From the NCBI GenBank assembly GCA_964490005.1, contig CAZBBB010000064.1, positions 1-17,888 on the forward strand: a stretch of 17,888 bases of DNA. The letters run 5' to 3'. Position 1 is the first letter of the stretch. The number at the start of each line of letters is the position of its first letter. Of the stretch, positions 1-7,736 are shown piece by piece. The position numbers were made by a program, and so were the translations under genes. The stretch is from CAZBBB01 sp964490005. Its GTDB lineage: Bacteria > Planctomycetota > B15-G4. The notes under the pieces are model-generated. The model was not told the origin of the DNA. It searched no databases and worked only from the letters and a program-made list of their open reading frames with translations.

Positions 1-140
1 GCTCCCGACCCGCCGCTCACGCGGCGAGGTAGTCGGCCCGAGCCTCGGGGCACTCCCTCGCGTGCCGCCCTGAGCGCGTCCCTGCCGCACCCGCCCCGCC
101 CTCGCGCAATCCCGGATATCCTCGCGCCCCGCGAGGCCCC

Positions 141-1658
141 ATGGACGGACTCACACGACCCGCCGTCGCCGCCGCGGCCCCGCTGACGCGCTGGGCCGGG
201 CGCGGCGTCAGCGTCATCATCCCGGCGCTCGAGGAGTGCGCGCGTCTGCAACGGGCCATCGCGTCGGTGCGCGCGACGGCCGACCTGCCCTACCAGCTCG
301 TCGTGTCCCGCGCGCGGCAGTGCGTGGCGAAGAACCGCAACGCGGGCCTGTCGCGCGCGACGCAGGACCTCGTCGCCTTCCTCGACGACGACGTCGTGCT
401 CGCGCCCGGCTGGATGTCGCGCCTGGCGTCGGCGCTCGAGCAGCACGCCGACATCGGCGCGGCCTCCGCGCACCTCGTCTTCCCCGACGGTTCGCCGCAG
501 AGCCGCCGGCCCGCGCTCGCGCCGGGCGAACTGTGGGAGGTCACGATTCCCGGCACCTGCTTCATGTACTCGCGGGCGCGCGTCGGCGACACGCGCTTCG
601 ACGAGCGTTACGTCGGCAGCCAGTGGGAGGACACCGACTGGATGTGGCGCGTGCAGCGGCGCGGGCTGCGGACGGTCGTCGTCGGCGGCGTGACCGTGGT
701 GCACGACCACGACCTGCGCGAGAACCAGTGGCTCGCGGAGAACCGGGCGCACTTCGAGCAAGTCTGGGGGAGGCTGCCGGGGGACGCCGAGGCGCACGCC
801 ATCTCGCGCGAAGGTTGGGCCGCCTGGCAGGCGCCGGCCGACGTGCGCGACGCGACGCTGATCACGGTCGACGTCGAGCCCGACTGGGGCGCCTCGACCC
901 GAGGCGGCGACGGCGTGTCGATCGAGGCGCTCGACCGCGCCCTGCCGCTGCTGCTCGAACGGCTGGCGCGCGTCGGCGCGAGGGCGACCTTCTTCGTCGT
1001 GGGCGAGCTGGCCGAGGAGTTCACGCGGCGCTTCGACGCCGGGGCCGGCCACGAGGTCGGCGCGCACGGCCTGACGCACCGCCGGCTGCCGCAGCTCCCG
1101 CAGGACGAGCTCGACCGCGAACTGCTCGAGGCGCGCGCGCGGCTCGTCGGCGCGGGGTTCGACGTGCAGGGCTTCCGCGCGCCCTTCCTGTCGGTGACGC
1201 TCGACATGGCGCGGCGCCTGGCGCGCGCCGGCTACCGCTACGACGCCTCGGCCGGAGCGCTCGGGCCCTCGCGCCACAACCGACGGCGCGCGTCGCGCGG
1301 GCCCTTCGCACCCGGCGACGTCGCGCGCCCGCCGACCGACACGCTGCGCGTGCCTTTCGTGCCCTGCAACCTGACCTGGCTGCGCCTGCTCGATCCGCTC
1401 GGCCTGCCGCTGCTGCCGCGCCGGCCGCGGCACTTCTCGCTGCACCTGCACGAACTGCTGCCGGCGACGCGCGGCCTGTCGAGCCTGCCCCCGCGCTGGG
1501 CGGCGCTGCACGCGCGCGGCTGCGGCCCGCGCGCGCTGCACCTGCTCGACCGCGTGCTCGCGCGCGGCCGGCGCTATCTCACCTGCGCCGAGGCCGTGCG
1601 CGCGACGAGAACCGTGCTCGAGGCGCGGCCCGCGCGCGCGCCGGAGCCGGTCGCGTGA
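141..1658 (+). CDS. Bifunctional glycosyltransferase family 2 / polysaccharide deacetylase (NodB-like) fusion
   Basis: A 505-residue protein with two catalytic modules. Residues about 22-235 resemble a GT-A family 2 glycosyltransferase: opening strand VSVIIPALEE (23-32), an FLDDDV metal/nucleotide-sugar site (80-85) and a WED acceptor-side motif (162-164). Residues about 240-400 look like a NodB polysaccharide deacetylase: DVEPDW (244-249) at the metal-binding Asp position, ATFFVVGE, the HGLTH zinc motif (309-313) and RAPF (346-349). The likely role is to build and de-N-acetylate a surface or exported polysaccharide; substrates cannot be read from sequence. There is no signal peptide or clear membrane span, so the protein is probably cytoplasmic or membrane-associated. 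The ATG at 141 follows a GAGG at 132-135. The stop overlaps the next gene's GTG start (GTGA at 1655-1658), which implies translational coupling. The GT part is compact: the usual Asp-containing strand between the first strand and the RNxGL segment seems to be missing. Confidence 0.85.
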   Translation: MDGLTRPAVAAAAPLTRWAGRGVSVIIPALEECARLQRAIASVRATADLPYQLVVSRARQCVAKNRNAGLSRATQDLVAFLDDDVVLAPGWMSRLASALEQHADIGAASAHLVFPDGSPQSRRPALAPGELWEVTIPGTCFMYSRARVGDTRFDERYVGSQWEDTDWMWRVQRRGLRTVVVGGVTVVHDHDLRENQWLAENRAHFEQVWGRLPGDAEAHAISREGWAAWQAPADVRDATLITVDVEPDWGASTRGGDGVSIEALDRALPLLLERLARVGARATFFVVGELAEEFTRRFDAGAGHEVGAHGLTHRRLPQLPQDELDRELLEARARLVGAGFDVQGFRAPFLSVTLDMARRLARAGYRYDASAGALGPSRHNRRRASRGPFAPGDVARPPTDTLRVPFVPCNLTWLRLLDPLGLPLLPRRPRHFSLHLHELLPATRGLSSLPPRWAALHARGCGPRALHLLDRVLARGRRYLTCAEAVRATRTVLEARPARAPEPVA

Positions 1659-3100
1659 GCGACGAGCGCCACGTCATCGTCGGCGCCGGGCCCGCCGGCC
1701 TCACGGCGGCGTTCACGCTCGCGCAGCTCGGCCGGCGCGTGCTGGTGCTCGAGGCCGAGCGCGAGCACGTCGGCGGCCTGGCGCGCACGCACCGCTTCGA
1801 CGAGCTGCGCTACGACGTCGGCCCGCACCGCTTCTACACCAAGAGCCGCGCGGTGCAGGATCTCTGGGCCGCGATGCTGCCCGGCCAGTTCGTGACGGTC
1901 GAGCGCCTCACGCGCATCCGCTACGAGGGGCGCTTCTATCCCTACCCGCTGCGCATCGGCGAAACCCTGCGCAACTTCGGCCTGCTGCGCGCCGCGCTCG
2001 CGGGCGGCAGTTTCATCGGCGCGCGCCTGTCGCCGCGCCGCCCCGAAGTCTCCTTCGAGGACTGGGCCGTCAACCGCTTCGGCGAGCGGCTCTATCGCGC
2101 CTTCTTCAAGACCTACACCGAGAAGGTCTGGGGCGTGGAGTGCTCGCAGATCCACAAGGACTGGGCCGCGCAGCGCATCCGCGGGCTCTCGCTGGCCGAG
2201 ATCGTGCGCAACGCGCTGCCGGGGCGGAAGCGCGAGGTGAAGTCGCTCATCGAGCGCTTCGACTACCCGCGACTCGGCGCCGGGCAGATGTGGGAGGCGG
2301 CGCGCGACGCGGTGCTGGCGCGCGAAGGCGAGCTGCGCCTGGGGGCGCGCGTCGTCGGGCTGCGGCATGCGGGCGGTCGCCTCGTCGAGGCCGTCACCGA
2401 GGACGGCGCGCGCCACGCGGGGGCGCACTTCCATCTCACGCTCACGCTCAAGGACTTCGTCGAGGCGCTCGACCCGCCGCCGCCCGACGCGATCCTCGCG
2501 GCGGGCCGCGCGCTGCGCCACCGCGACTTCATGGTCGTCGCGCTCGTCGTCCCGAAGGCCGGCCTGTTCCCCGACCAGTGGATCTACGTGCACGACCCCT
2601 CGGTCGCCGTCGCGCGCATCACGAACTACGCCAACTGGAGCCCGCAGCTCGCGCCCGGCGCGCGCACGATGCTCGGAATGGAGTACTTCTGCGCGGCGGG
2701 CCGGCCGCCGTGGAGCCTGCCCGACGCCGAGCTGCTCGCGCTGGCCAGCCGCGAGCTGCACGCGATCGGCCTCTCGCCCGACCCCGCGCCGCGCGCCGGC
2801 GCCGTGCACCGCCTGCTCGACGCCTATCCCGTCTACGACGGCGAGTACGCGCGCCACCGCGAGACGCTCAAGGCGTACATCGCCGCGACGTTCCGCAATG
2901 CCTGGCCGGCCGGCCGCAAGGGCCTGCACAACTACAACAGCCAGGACCACGCGATGATGAGCGCGGTCATCAACGTGCGCAACGCGACCGAGGGCACCGC
3001 GCTCGACCCCTGGAGCGTGAACACCGAGCAGGAGTACGCCGAAGAGGGCGAGGCGCGCCCCGAGATCGAGGAGCGCCTCGTGCCGCGCGGGCTTTCGTGA
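1655..3100 (+). CDS. FAD-dependent oxidoreductase, UDP-galactopyranose mutase / protoporphyrinogen oxidase-like
   Basis: A 481-residue protein starting with GTG inside the upstream stop (GTGA). An N-terminal Rossmann dinucleotide fold is clear: VIVGAGPAGLTAAF with GxGxxG at 10-15, then a Glu-ended strand (VLVLEAE) and GGLARTHRF. A YDVGPHRFYTKS segment and the late NYNSQDHAM motif (426-434) are typical of the UDP-galactopyranose-mutase-like and NAD(P)/FAD proteins found in polysaccharide loci. It probably carries out a flavin-dependent sugar-nucleotide or lipid-linked-sugar step in partnership with the coupled glycosyltransferase/deacetylase; the exact reaction is inferred only. The last 17 codons lie in a 51-bp sequence that recurs at 4981 and 9343, where it reads on into TAG rather than this gene's TGA. 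The present stop was therefore probably created when downstream DNA was joined at 3098/3099, leaving the C-terminus (PRGLS) unchanged. Confidence 0.85.
   Translation: MSDERHVIVGAGPAGLTAAFTLAQLGRRVLVLEAEREHVGGLARTHRFDELRYDVGPHRFYTKSRAVQDLWAAMLPGQFVTVERLTRIRYEGRFYPYPLRIGETLRNFGLLRAALAGGSFIGARLSPRRPEVSFEDWAVNRFGERLYRAFFKTYTEKVWGVECSQIHKDWAAQRIRGLSLAEIVRNALPGRKREVKSLIERFDYPRLGAGQMWEAARDAVLAREGELRLGARVVGLRHAGGRLVEAVTEDGARHAGAHFHLTLTLKDFVEALDPPPPDAILAAGRALRHRDFMVVALVVPKAGLFPDQWIYVHDPSVAVARITNYANWSPQLAPGARTMLGMEYFCAAGRPPWSLPDAELLALASRELHAIGLSPDPAPRAGAVHRLLDAYPVYDGEYARHRETLKAYIAATFRNAWPAGRKGLHNYNSQDHAMMSAVINVRNATEGTALDPWSVNTEQEYAEEGEARPEIEERLVPRGLS
3048..3098. repeat. 51-bp boundary repeat, copy 1 (inside the FAD gene 3' end)
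   Basis: Identical sequence at 3048-3098, 4981-5031 and 9343-9393. This copy encodes the last residues of the FAD protein and marks the left edge of the lower-GC island. It holds an 8-bp inverted repeat (CGAGGCGC ... GCGCCTCG, about 16 nt apart) that could be a recombination or hairpin feature or just coding coincidence. Confidence 0.9.
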
Positions 3101-3219
3101 GCGTCGACGCCGAAGGGTCGAGCGTCCTGGTGCTGGCCGTGATCCGGGAGGATGGCCGCTGGGTCGTCGATCTGCCCCGAATTGCCGTGCCCGAGACCAT
3201 CTGCCATAGCTCGCGATGA
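3097..3219 (+). pseudogene. 3' remnant of the small membrane-anchored protein gene
   Basis: These 41 codons, VSVDAEGSS... to ...PETICHSSR and stop, match the C-terminus of the intact gene at 5121-5792 with one change (Val for Ile). The frame begins at a GTG that overlaps the FAD gene stop, but no ribosome site, signal or membrane segment is left. I treat it as a duplication remnant and not as a gene. Reading starts right at the junction with the 51-bp repeat, where both parents share CGT. Confidence 0.85.
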
Positions 3220-3247
3220 AGCCTTCGGTGCGACGGCCCCCGGAGGC

Positions 3248-3275
3248 TTGACGGTTGGCGGAACTGGAGTAGCGT
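3248..3275 (+). promoter_or_regulatory. Candidate promoter in the duplicated leader, copy A
   Basis: TTGACG at 3248-3253 matches a -35 box at five of six bases, and a weak TAGCGT lies 16 nt downstream (3270-3275). The identical arrangement stands before the FG-GAP gene. A perfect TTGACA also occurs at 3328-3333 in this copy only, but no good -10 follows it. Sequence-only call. Confidence 0.3.
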
Positions 3276-3371
3276 GGAGCCCGCTCGGATGTTGACCGCG
3301 GGCGGGGCGGCCCACGGACGCGGCGGGTTGACATCGGGGAAACGTACATGCGTGATGACGGTGGGGTGAAC

Positions 3372-4919
3372 ATGACTCGTCCAGGCCGCAGGCGCGAGGC
3401 GTATGTCGCGGGGCTCGGTTTGGTTGCGGCGCTGAGCCTGGGCGGGGTCGATGCGGCAGCGCAGGTCGCCCATCAGGTCGTGATCTACGGACAAAAGTCG
3501 AACCCGCACAAGGAACTGGTCTTGCGCTACGACCGACGACTGCAGTTCCTCGGCGAAACCAACGTGACCCCATTTGGAGGGTCGCTGAACAAGGGGAACG
3601 AGATCGCGGTGGATTCGGGAAGCAACCTATGGATCTCGTTCGACGCGTTGAGCACCAAACAAGTCCTGCACCTCGACTCGGAAGGTCAGGTCGTGGGCAG
3701 CATTCCGCTCGGACACAACCCGGTGAACGTCGTCGTCGACGGCACCGGATCGGCCTACGCGCTGACGCGCATTCCGCTGCTGCCGCCGGGGCCCTTGTAC
3801 AAAGCGGACACGACGTCGCACTCGGTGCTGTGGTCCTCGATGGCGGCGCCCTCGGTCTACACCTGGTACCCGCAGAGTCTGCTCGTGACTTCGGCGGGCC
3901 AGGTCTGGGTCGGCGACACGACCGACCTGTTCTTTCCGAAGCACGTGCCGTACATCACGCGCATCAATCCCGCGGACGGCAGCATCCTCAAGCGCCTGCA
4001 GCTCCCGGCGCCCGCCTTGCCTGGCGGCGACTCCGGCATGCCCAAGTTCATTGCTGCCGGTGACGGAACGATGTGGGCGCACATTTCGGGTGGGGGGGGG
4101 CGCTACCTGGTGAAGACCGACGGCCTGAATGTGCTGGCGAACTTCTCGATGAACGGCGGCGTCAATGACGGCAACTATCACATGGCGGTCGATGCCCACG
4201 ACCGCGTCTACGTCATCGCCTTCACGCCGAGCGGTCACGGTGATGCCTTGCTGCGATACGACCCGCTCACTCCGACGACCCCCACGCTTCTCCCTGTCGG
4301 CAAGGCGATCGCCGGCTTCGCGTTGGGTGCGAGCGGTGACGATGCGTTTCTCATTGCGGCGAAGATCGCCGTTCCCGTCGTCAGGCGTCTCGTACGCCTC
4401 AACCTGCGCAGTGGCCTCACCTCGAGCATTCCGATCCAGGACGCATTCAATTCGACCGAAGTGCCCTACGGCGACCCGACGGGCTTCATCCTCGCCAACG
4501 TCATCGACCAGAACGGCGACAACGACGGAGACGGCTACCCCAATCGCGTCGAGACCCTGGCCACGAGCAACCCCTTCGACGCGAGCAGCCGCCCCAACGG
4601 GCCCAAGGTCACGATCAGCTTCGCGCCGAACAACGCGATCATCCTGACCTACTTCGACCCCGACGGCCTGCTGCACCCGACCGGCGGCCTCGACCTCTCC
4701 ACGCTCTCGCTCGTCGCGGGCAACTACGGCGAGGTCTTTCCCTTCCTGATGTCCTTCCTCACGTTCGTCGACGTGCAGCCCGATGGCCAGACGGCCAGCG
4801 CCGTGTTCGGCGGGCTGCCCCTGCCCGACGACTTCAAGCTGCAGCTGCAGGCCACCGTCGCCGACCTGAGCGGCGCCACCGGCTGGGACTGGCAGGTCAC
4901 GCCGCCCGGCGATCTGTAG
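3372..4919 (+). CDS. Secreted beta-propeller protein with calcium-loop and C-terminal beta domain, copy 1
   Basis: A 515-residue exported protein of unknown function. The signal peptide is RRR then AYVAGLGLVAALSLGGVDAAAQ, residues 1 to about 31. Residues about 35-370 show repeating strands typical of NHL/streptogramin-lyase-like propellers (VYVIAFTP, VWVGDTTD, LWISFDAL and similar). A DQNGDNDGDGYPNRVE loop (379-394) resembles thrombospondin type 3 or dockerin calcium sites. The rest (410-515) looks like an all-beta domain ending WDWQVTPPGDL. I chose the ATG at 3372 because it aligns exactly with the start of copy 2 and has GGGG at 3362-3365. An in-frame ATG at 3348 inherited from the FG-GAP leader is possible and would add eight residues. 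The protein is closely similar to copy 2, with patches of strong divergence. A run of nine G lies at 4092-4100. Confidence 0.85.
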   Translation: MTRPGRRREAYVAGLGLVAALSLGGVDAAAQVAHQVVIYGQKSNPHKELVLRYDRRLQFLGETNVTPFGGSLNKGNEIAVDSGSNLWISFDALSTKQVLHLDSEGQVVGSIPLGHNPVNVVVDGTGSAYALTRIPLLPPGPLYKADTTSHSVLWSSMAAPSVYTWYPQSLLVTSAGQVWVGDTTDLFFPKHVPYITRINPADGSILKRLQLPAPALPGGDSGMPKFIAAGDGTMWAHISGGGGRYLVKTDGLNVLANFSMNGGVNDGNYHMAVDAHDRVYVIAFTPSGHGDALLRYDPLTPTTPTLLPVGKAIAGFALGASGDDAFLIAAKIAVPVVRRLVRLNLRSGLTSSIPIQDAFNSTEVPYGDPTGFILANVIDQNGDNDGDGYPNRVETLATSNPFDASSRPNGPKVTISFAPNNAIILTYFDPDGLLHPTGGLDLSTLSLVAGNYGEVFPFLMSFLTFVDVQPDGQTASAVFGGLPLPDDFKLQLQATVADLSGATGWDWQVTPPGDL

Positions 4920-5041
4920 GCCGCGCACCTCGCGGGCAGATTGCCGCGGCACGCGGAGAAGACGAGCCGCCGCTCGCCGCGCGAGGCGCGCCCCGAGATC
5001 GAGGAGCGCCTCGTGCCGCGCGGGCTTTCGTAGACTCGGCG
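4457..5041. repeat. 585-bp direct repeat, copy A (propeller 3' end plus downstream DNA)
   Basis: Ungapped match to 8819-9403 (offset 4362) with roughly a dozen differences. It covers the calcium loop, C-terminal domain and stop of the propeller gene, the 61-bp spacer, the 51-bp repeat and ten further bases. Similarity stops abruptly after TAGACTCGGCG, and drops at the upstream end inside the gene. Confidence 0.95.
4981..5031. repeat. 51-bp boundary repeat, copy 2 (mid-island)
   Basis: Non-coding copy of the FAD gene 3' end, 61 bp after the stop of propeller copy 1. It is followed by TAGACT (5031-5036) and then the small membrane protein gene. It separates the two sub-units of the island. Confidence 0.9.
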
Positions 5042-5120
5042 CCGATGTCCCGTGAATCCCGCCGCTGAAGCAGCATCGGCAGCCGAACCGCAGCGATGTG
5101 CCAGCGGGGACTGAGAAACC

Positions 5121-5792
5121 ATGCGACGACGCCATGATCGTGCGGGCACGTCACGACGCAGGAGCCTGCGGCATCGGTCTCACGCCGCGGTGCCCATGAC
5201 CGCGAGTCTTCTTGGCGTCGGAGCGCTGATCACCGTGGCGATTGTGGCCCTCGTGTGTTCGACGGAGAGTCGTTCACGTGGTAGCGATGTGCATTCCATC
5301 GACGACGATCCGGCGTCGGTGACCGCGCCCGCGACACCGCAGTCCGACTCGCCGAGACCGACGTGGGTGGCACCTGCCGCCGCGGTGCGGATCTCCGACG
5401 ACACGACGCTCCGCGGCGAGCCGCTGAGGCGAGAGCTCGGGGAGTATCGTCTCGTTCGACGCTGGATGCAGGCGGCGTTGGCTTCACCAAGGCGTGAGGC
5501 CGCGCTCGAGGAGTTGTTCTCTCGGCGGATGCAGCGTGGTATCGAGACCTTCGGTCAGCGTGCGTACTGGAATGACGCGCGCACCTTGCTCGAGCGCGGC
5601 GCCGCACAGGGCCTGCGCATCGAGGAGCCGGGGTTCTCCATCTGCAAGGACGCGGCCGGGCGACGCTGCGTGAGCATCGACGCCGAAGGGTCGAGCGTCC
5701 TGGTGCTGGCCGTGATCCGGGAGGATGGCCGCTGGGTCGTCGATCTGCCCCGAATTGCCGTGCCCGAGACCATCTGCCATAGCTCGCGATGA
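5121..5792 (+). CDS. Small membrane-anchored protein of unknown function
   Basis: A 223-residue protein I do not recognise. A basic N-terminus (MRRRHDRAGTSRRR) is followed by one hydrophobic segment at about 26-46 (PMTASLLGVGALITVAIVAL), so it is probably a single-pass inner-membrane protein with an exported C-terminal part. The next stretch (about 50-90) is Ser/Pro/Asp-rich and likely disordered. The remainder (95-223) is a mixed helical domain ending in strands (VLVLAVIREDGRWVVDLP) and contains two cysteines, in SICKD and RRCVS. The Cys after ALV does not make a good lipobox. The ribosome site is weak (GGGGA about 10 nt upstream). The last 41 codons plus the 3' leader are duplicated at 3096-3357. 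The FG-GAP gene follows after 128 bp on the same strand. Confidence 0.7.
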   Translation: MRRRHDRAGTSRRRSLRHRSHAAVPMTASLLGVGALITVAIVALVCSTESRSRGSDVHSIDDDPASVTAPATPQSDSPRPTWVAPAAAVRISDDTTLRGEPLRRELGEYRLVRRWMQAALASPRREAALEELFSRRMQRGIETFGQRAYWNDARTLLERGAAQGLRIEEPGFSICKDAAGRRCVSIDAEGSSVLVLAVIREDGRWVVDLPRIAVPETICHSSR

Positions 5793-5930
5793 AGCCTTCG
5801 GTGCGACGGCCCCCGGAGGCTTGACGGTTGGCGGAACTGGAGTAGCGTGGAGCCCGCTCGGATGTTGACCGCGGGCGGGGCGGCCCACGGACGCGGCGGG
5901 TTCACTTCGGGGGAATGCACATGCGTGATG
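5669..5930. repeat. 262-bp direct repeat, copy B (parent copy)
   Basis: Partner of 3096-3357. Here the sequence has its natural context: the small protein gene's end, its 128-bp intergenic leader, and the first ten bases of the FG-GAP gene. Confidence 0.95.
5821..5848 (+). promoter_or_regulatory. Candidate promoter for the FG-GAP and propeller 2 genes
   Basis: TTGACG (5821-5826) with TAGCGT (5843-5848), spacing 16, inside the 128-bp gap before the FG-GAP start. It is identical in the duplicated leader before propeller 1, so both transcription units could share one control. The -10 match is poor. Confidence 0.3.
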
Positions 5931-7726
5931 GCGCGCGAGTGAGAGTGGTCGGGGTGGCGGTCTGCATTGCGTTCGTGGTCGGGGGGGCGCTCCGCGCGCA
6001 GACCGAATCCATGCCAGTGGTGGACACGGCCCCTGACCCCCTGACGGCGGTCACCCCCAAGCGCGAGGCGTACTTCGGGTGGACGGGAGCCGGCGGCAAG
6101 CTCGAGGGCGTTCTTGATGAGAATGACGACCTCGTCATCGGTGCGATCCAGGAAGACGAAGCGCAGGGCGGGCCGTACGAGTCGGGTGCGCTCTACGTCT
6201 TCTTGAACGACCTGCTTGTGCGCCCTTCGTTGCCGGCCAAACAGCGCCTCGTGGGCTCGACCATTCACTCCGGCATGCAGCTCGGCCGGCTCGACATCAA
6301 GATCGGCAACGTCCGCGGGACGGACGAGTTCGATGTGCCCTTGGACAACTGCATCTTCGCCGGCTGCTCCGATCGCACGGCGGAATATCCCGAGCCGCTG
6401 AACGAGTCCGTGGTGCTTGGTGGCGCCGTGGAAATCTACGACTTCAATCACGCGAGCTTTGATGGCGTTCCGTCCACCTTGTTCGCGCCGCCGGTCGAAG
6501 ATGTCGTCCCGGAGGAGGTCGGCAACTTCGGCAACGGCCTTGCGCTCGGCGACGTGACGCGCGACGGCATCGACGACTTGATCGTCGGCGCGTTCAAGAC
6601 CGAGGTCGATGGCAAGGGCATCGGGCGGATCTACGTGTTCCAAGGGCACGAGGACTTCGTGGCTGCTCCGGGCCAGCAGCCCTTCCCGCACCCGGCCTGG
6701 GACCACTGGATCGGCCTCAACGCACCGGAGCCCGAGGAAGGCGACAGTTGGGGAACCGGATTCGGCCACTCCGTCGCCGCGGTGAACCTTGACTCGGACG
6801 AGGCGGTGGAGGTCGTCGTCGGCCGCCCCGATCGAGATCGCTCGAACTCGGGCGATGCTCCGGCGGGAGGCACCGCGTACGTCCTTCGCGGGACGTACCT
6901 GCATGACCTGTTCGGCGGCTACCCGCCGCCGACGGCAGGCACGCTCAATCGCGTCAACGACCCGCCCGAGCCCGACGATGTCGACTCGCAAAGCCCCGAG
7001 TATCAGGTGCTGCTGAACCCCTTCGGCGCCGTCCAGACCCCGTCCATGTCGAACGACGCCTTTGGCTGGATCGTCGGCGAGGTCGGCGATCTGGGCTCTC
7101 CCGGCGGCGGCGCGCTGGATGGCTTCCCCGACATCGCCATCCATGCCGAGGGTACCGACTTCATCGGTACCGGATCGGCGTCCACGCCGGAGGCGGAGAA
7201 CGTCGGCGGCCTGTGGATCTTCTTCGGCCATGACCCCGAAGAGGAAGAACCGGATCTCGTCGATCCCGCCGGCGTCCTGCTGCAAGTGCCGTCGAACATC
7301 GACGACCTCGACCCGTACACGCACGGCGGTCGCGTCGGGCGCTCCTTCGCGGCGATCGACTTGTACAACCCGGACGACGAGGAGGTACAGCGCGGGCTGC
7401 TGATCGGCCACCCGAACGCCGACTGGGACAGCGTGTCGGAAGCAGGTCGGGTTTACCTCCTGCGGCCGCCCTTCTGTCCGACGACCGCATGCACCAATCC
7501 GCTCGTGCCGGCCCAGAGCCCCAATGCGTGGGGAGTCGAACCGCTGCTGCAGGATGGCGGTCCGGTCGCCGATGCGATGTTCGGCTCGTGGATCGTGGTG
7601 CTGGATTACCGCGGATTCGACCCGGAGACGGAGGGTCAGCAGTTCGTGGTCACGATCAGGCAGGCGACCGACGACGGCAAGACCAGGGCGGGCAAGGCCG
7701 TGCCCTACATCCCCGATCTGCCGTAG
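5921..7726 (+). CDS. Secreted FG-GAP (integrin-alpha-like) repeat protein
   Basis: A 601-residue exported protein. The signal peptide is VRVVGVAVCIAFVVGGALRA, with likely cleavage near residue 26. At least five FG-GAP-type repeats are visible: FGNGLALGDVTRDGIDDLIVGA (about 203), FGHSVAAVNLDSDEAVEVVVG (about 281), FGWIVGEVGDL with DGFPDIAI (about 381), VGRSFAAIDLYNPDDEE (about 471) and MFGSWIVVLDY (about 553). Asp-rich loops between FG and GAP usually bind calcium, and together the repeats should fold as a beta-propeller. No enzymatic motif is seen; a surface or extracellular binding role is inferred. I prefer the ATG at 5921 (GGGGGA six bases upstream) to the in-frame ATG at 5915, which overlaps that site. 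Propeller copy 2 begins 10 bp after the stop, so the two are probably co-transcribed. Confidence 0.85.
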   Translation: MRDGARVRVVGVAVCIAFVVGGALRAQTESMPVVDTAPDPLTAVTPKREAYFGWTGAGGKLEGVLDENDDLVIGAIQEDEAQGGPYESGALYVFLNDLLVRPSLPAKQRLVGSTIHSGMQLGRLDIKIGNVRGTDEFDVPLDNCIFAGCSDRTAEYPEPLNESVVLGGAVEIYDFNHASFDGVPSTLFAPPVEDVVPEEVGNFGNGLALGDVTRDGIDDLIVGAFKTEVDGKGIGRIYVFQGHEDFVAAPGQQPFPHPAWDHWIGLNAPEPEEGDSWGTGFGHSVAAVNLDSDEAVEVVVGRPDRDRSNSGDAPAGGTAYVLRGTYLHDLFGGYPPPTAGTLNRVNDPPEPDDVDSQSPEYQVLLNPFGAVQTPSMSNDAFGWIVGEVGDLGSPGGGALDGFPDIAIHAEGTDFIGTGSASTPEAENVGGLWIFFGHDPEEEEPDLVDPAGVLLQVPSNIDDLDPYTHGGRVGRSFAAIDLYNPDDEEVQRGLLIGHPNADWDSVSEAGRVYLLRPPFCPTTACTNPLVPAQSPNAWGVEPLLQDGGPVADAMFGSWIVVLDYRGFDPETEGQQFVVTIRQATDDGKTRAGKAVPYIPDLP

Positions 7727-7736
7727 GGAGGCACAC

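Larger units (their letters stand above)
3096..3357. repeat. 262-bp direct repeat, copy A
   Basis: Ungapped match to 5669-5930 (constant offset 2573) with six mismatches by my count, five of them in the last 30 bp. It contains the last 41 codons of the small membrane protein gene, its stop, and the complete leader up to and just past the FG-GAP start codon. It places the same leader upstream of propeller copy 1. Confidence 0.95.

Noticed and set aside
17..259. 80-residue minus-strand frame at the left edge
   Set aside because: It overlaps the well-supported start of the glycosyltransferase gene on the other strand, and has no recognisable motif or ribosome site.
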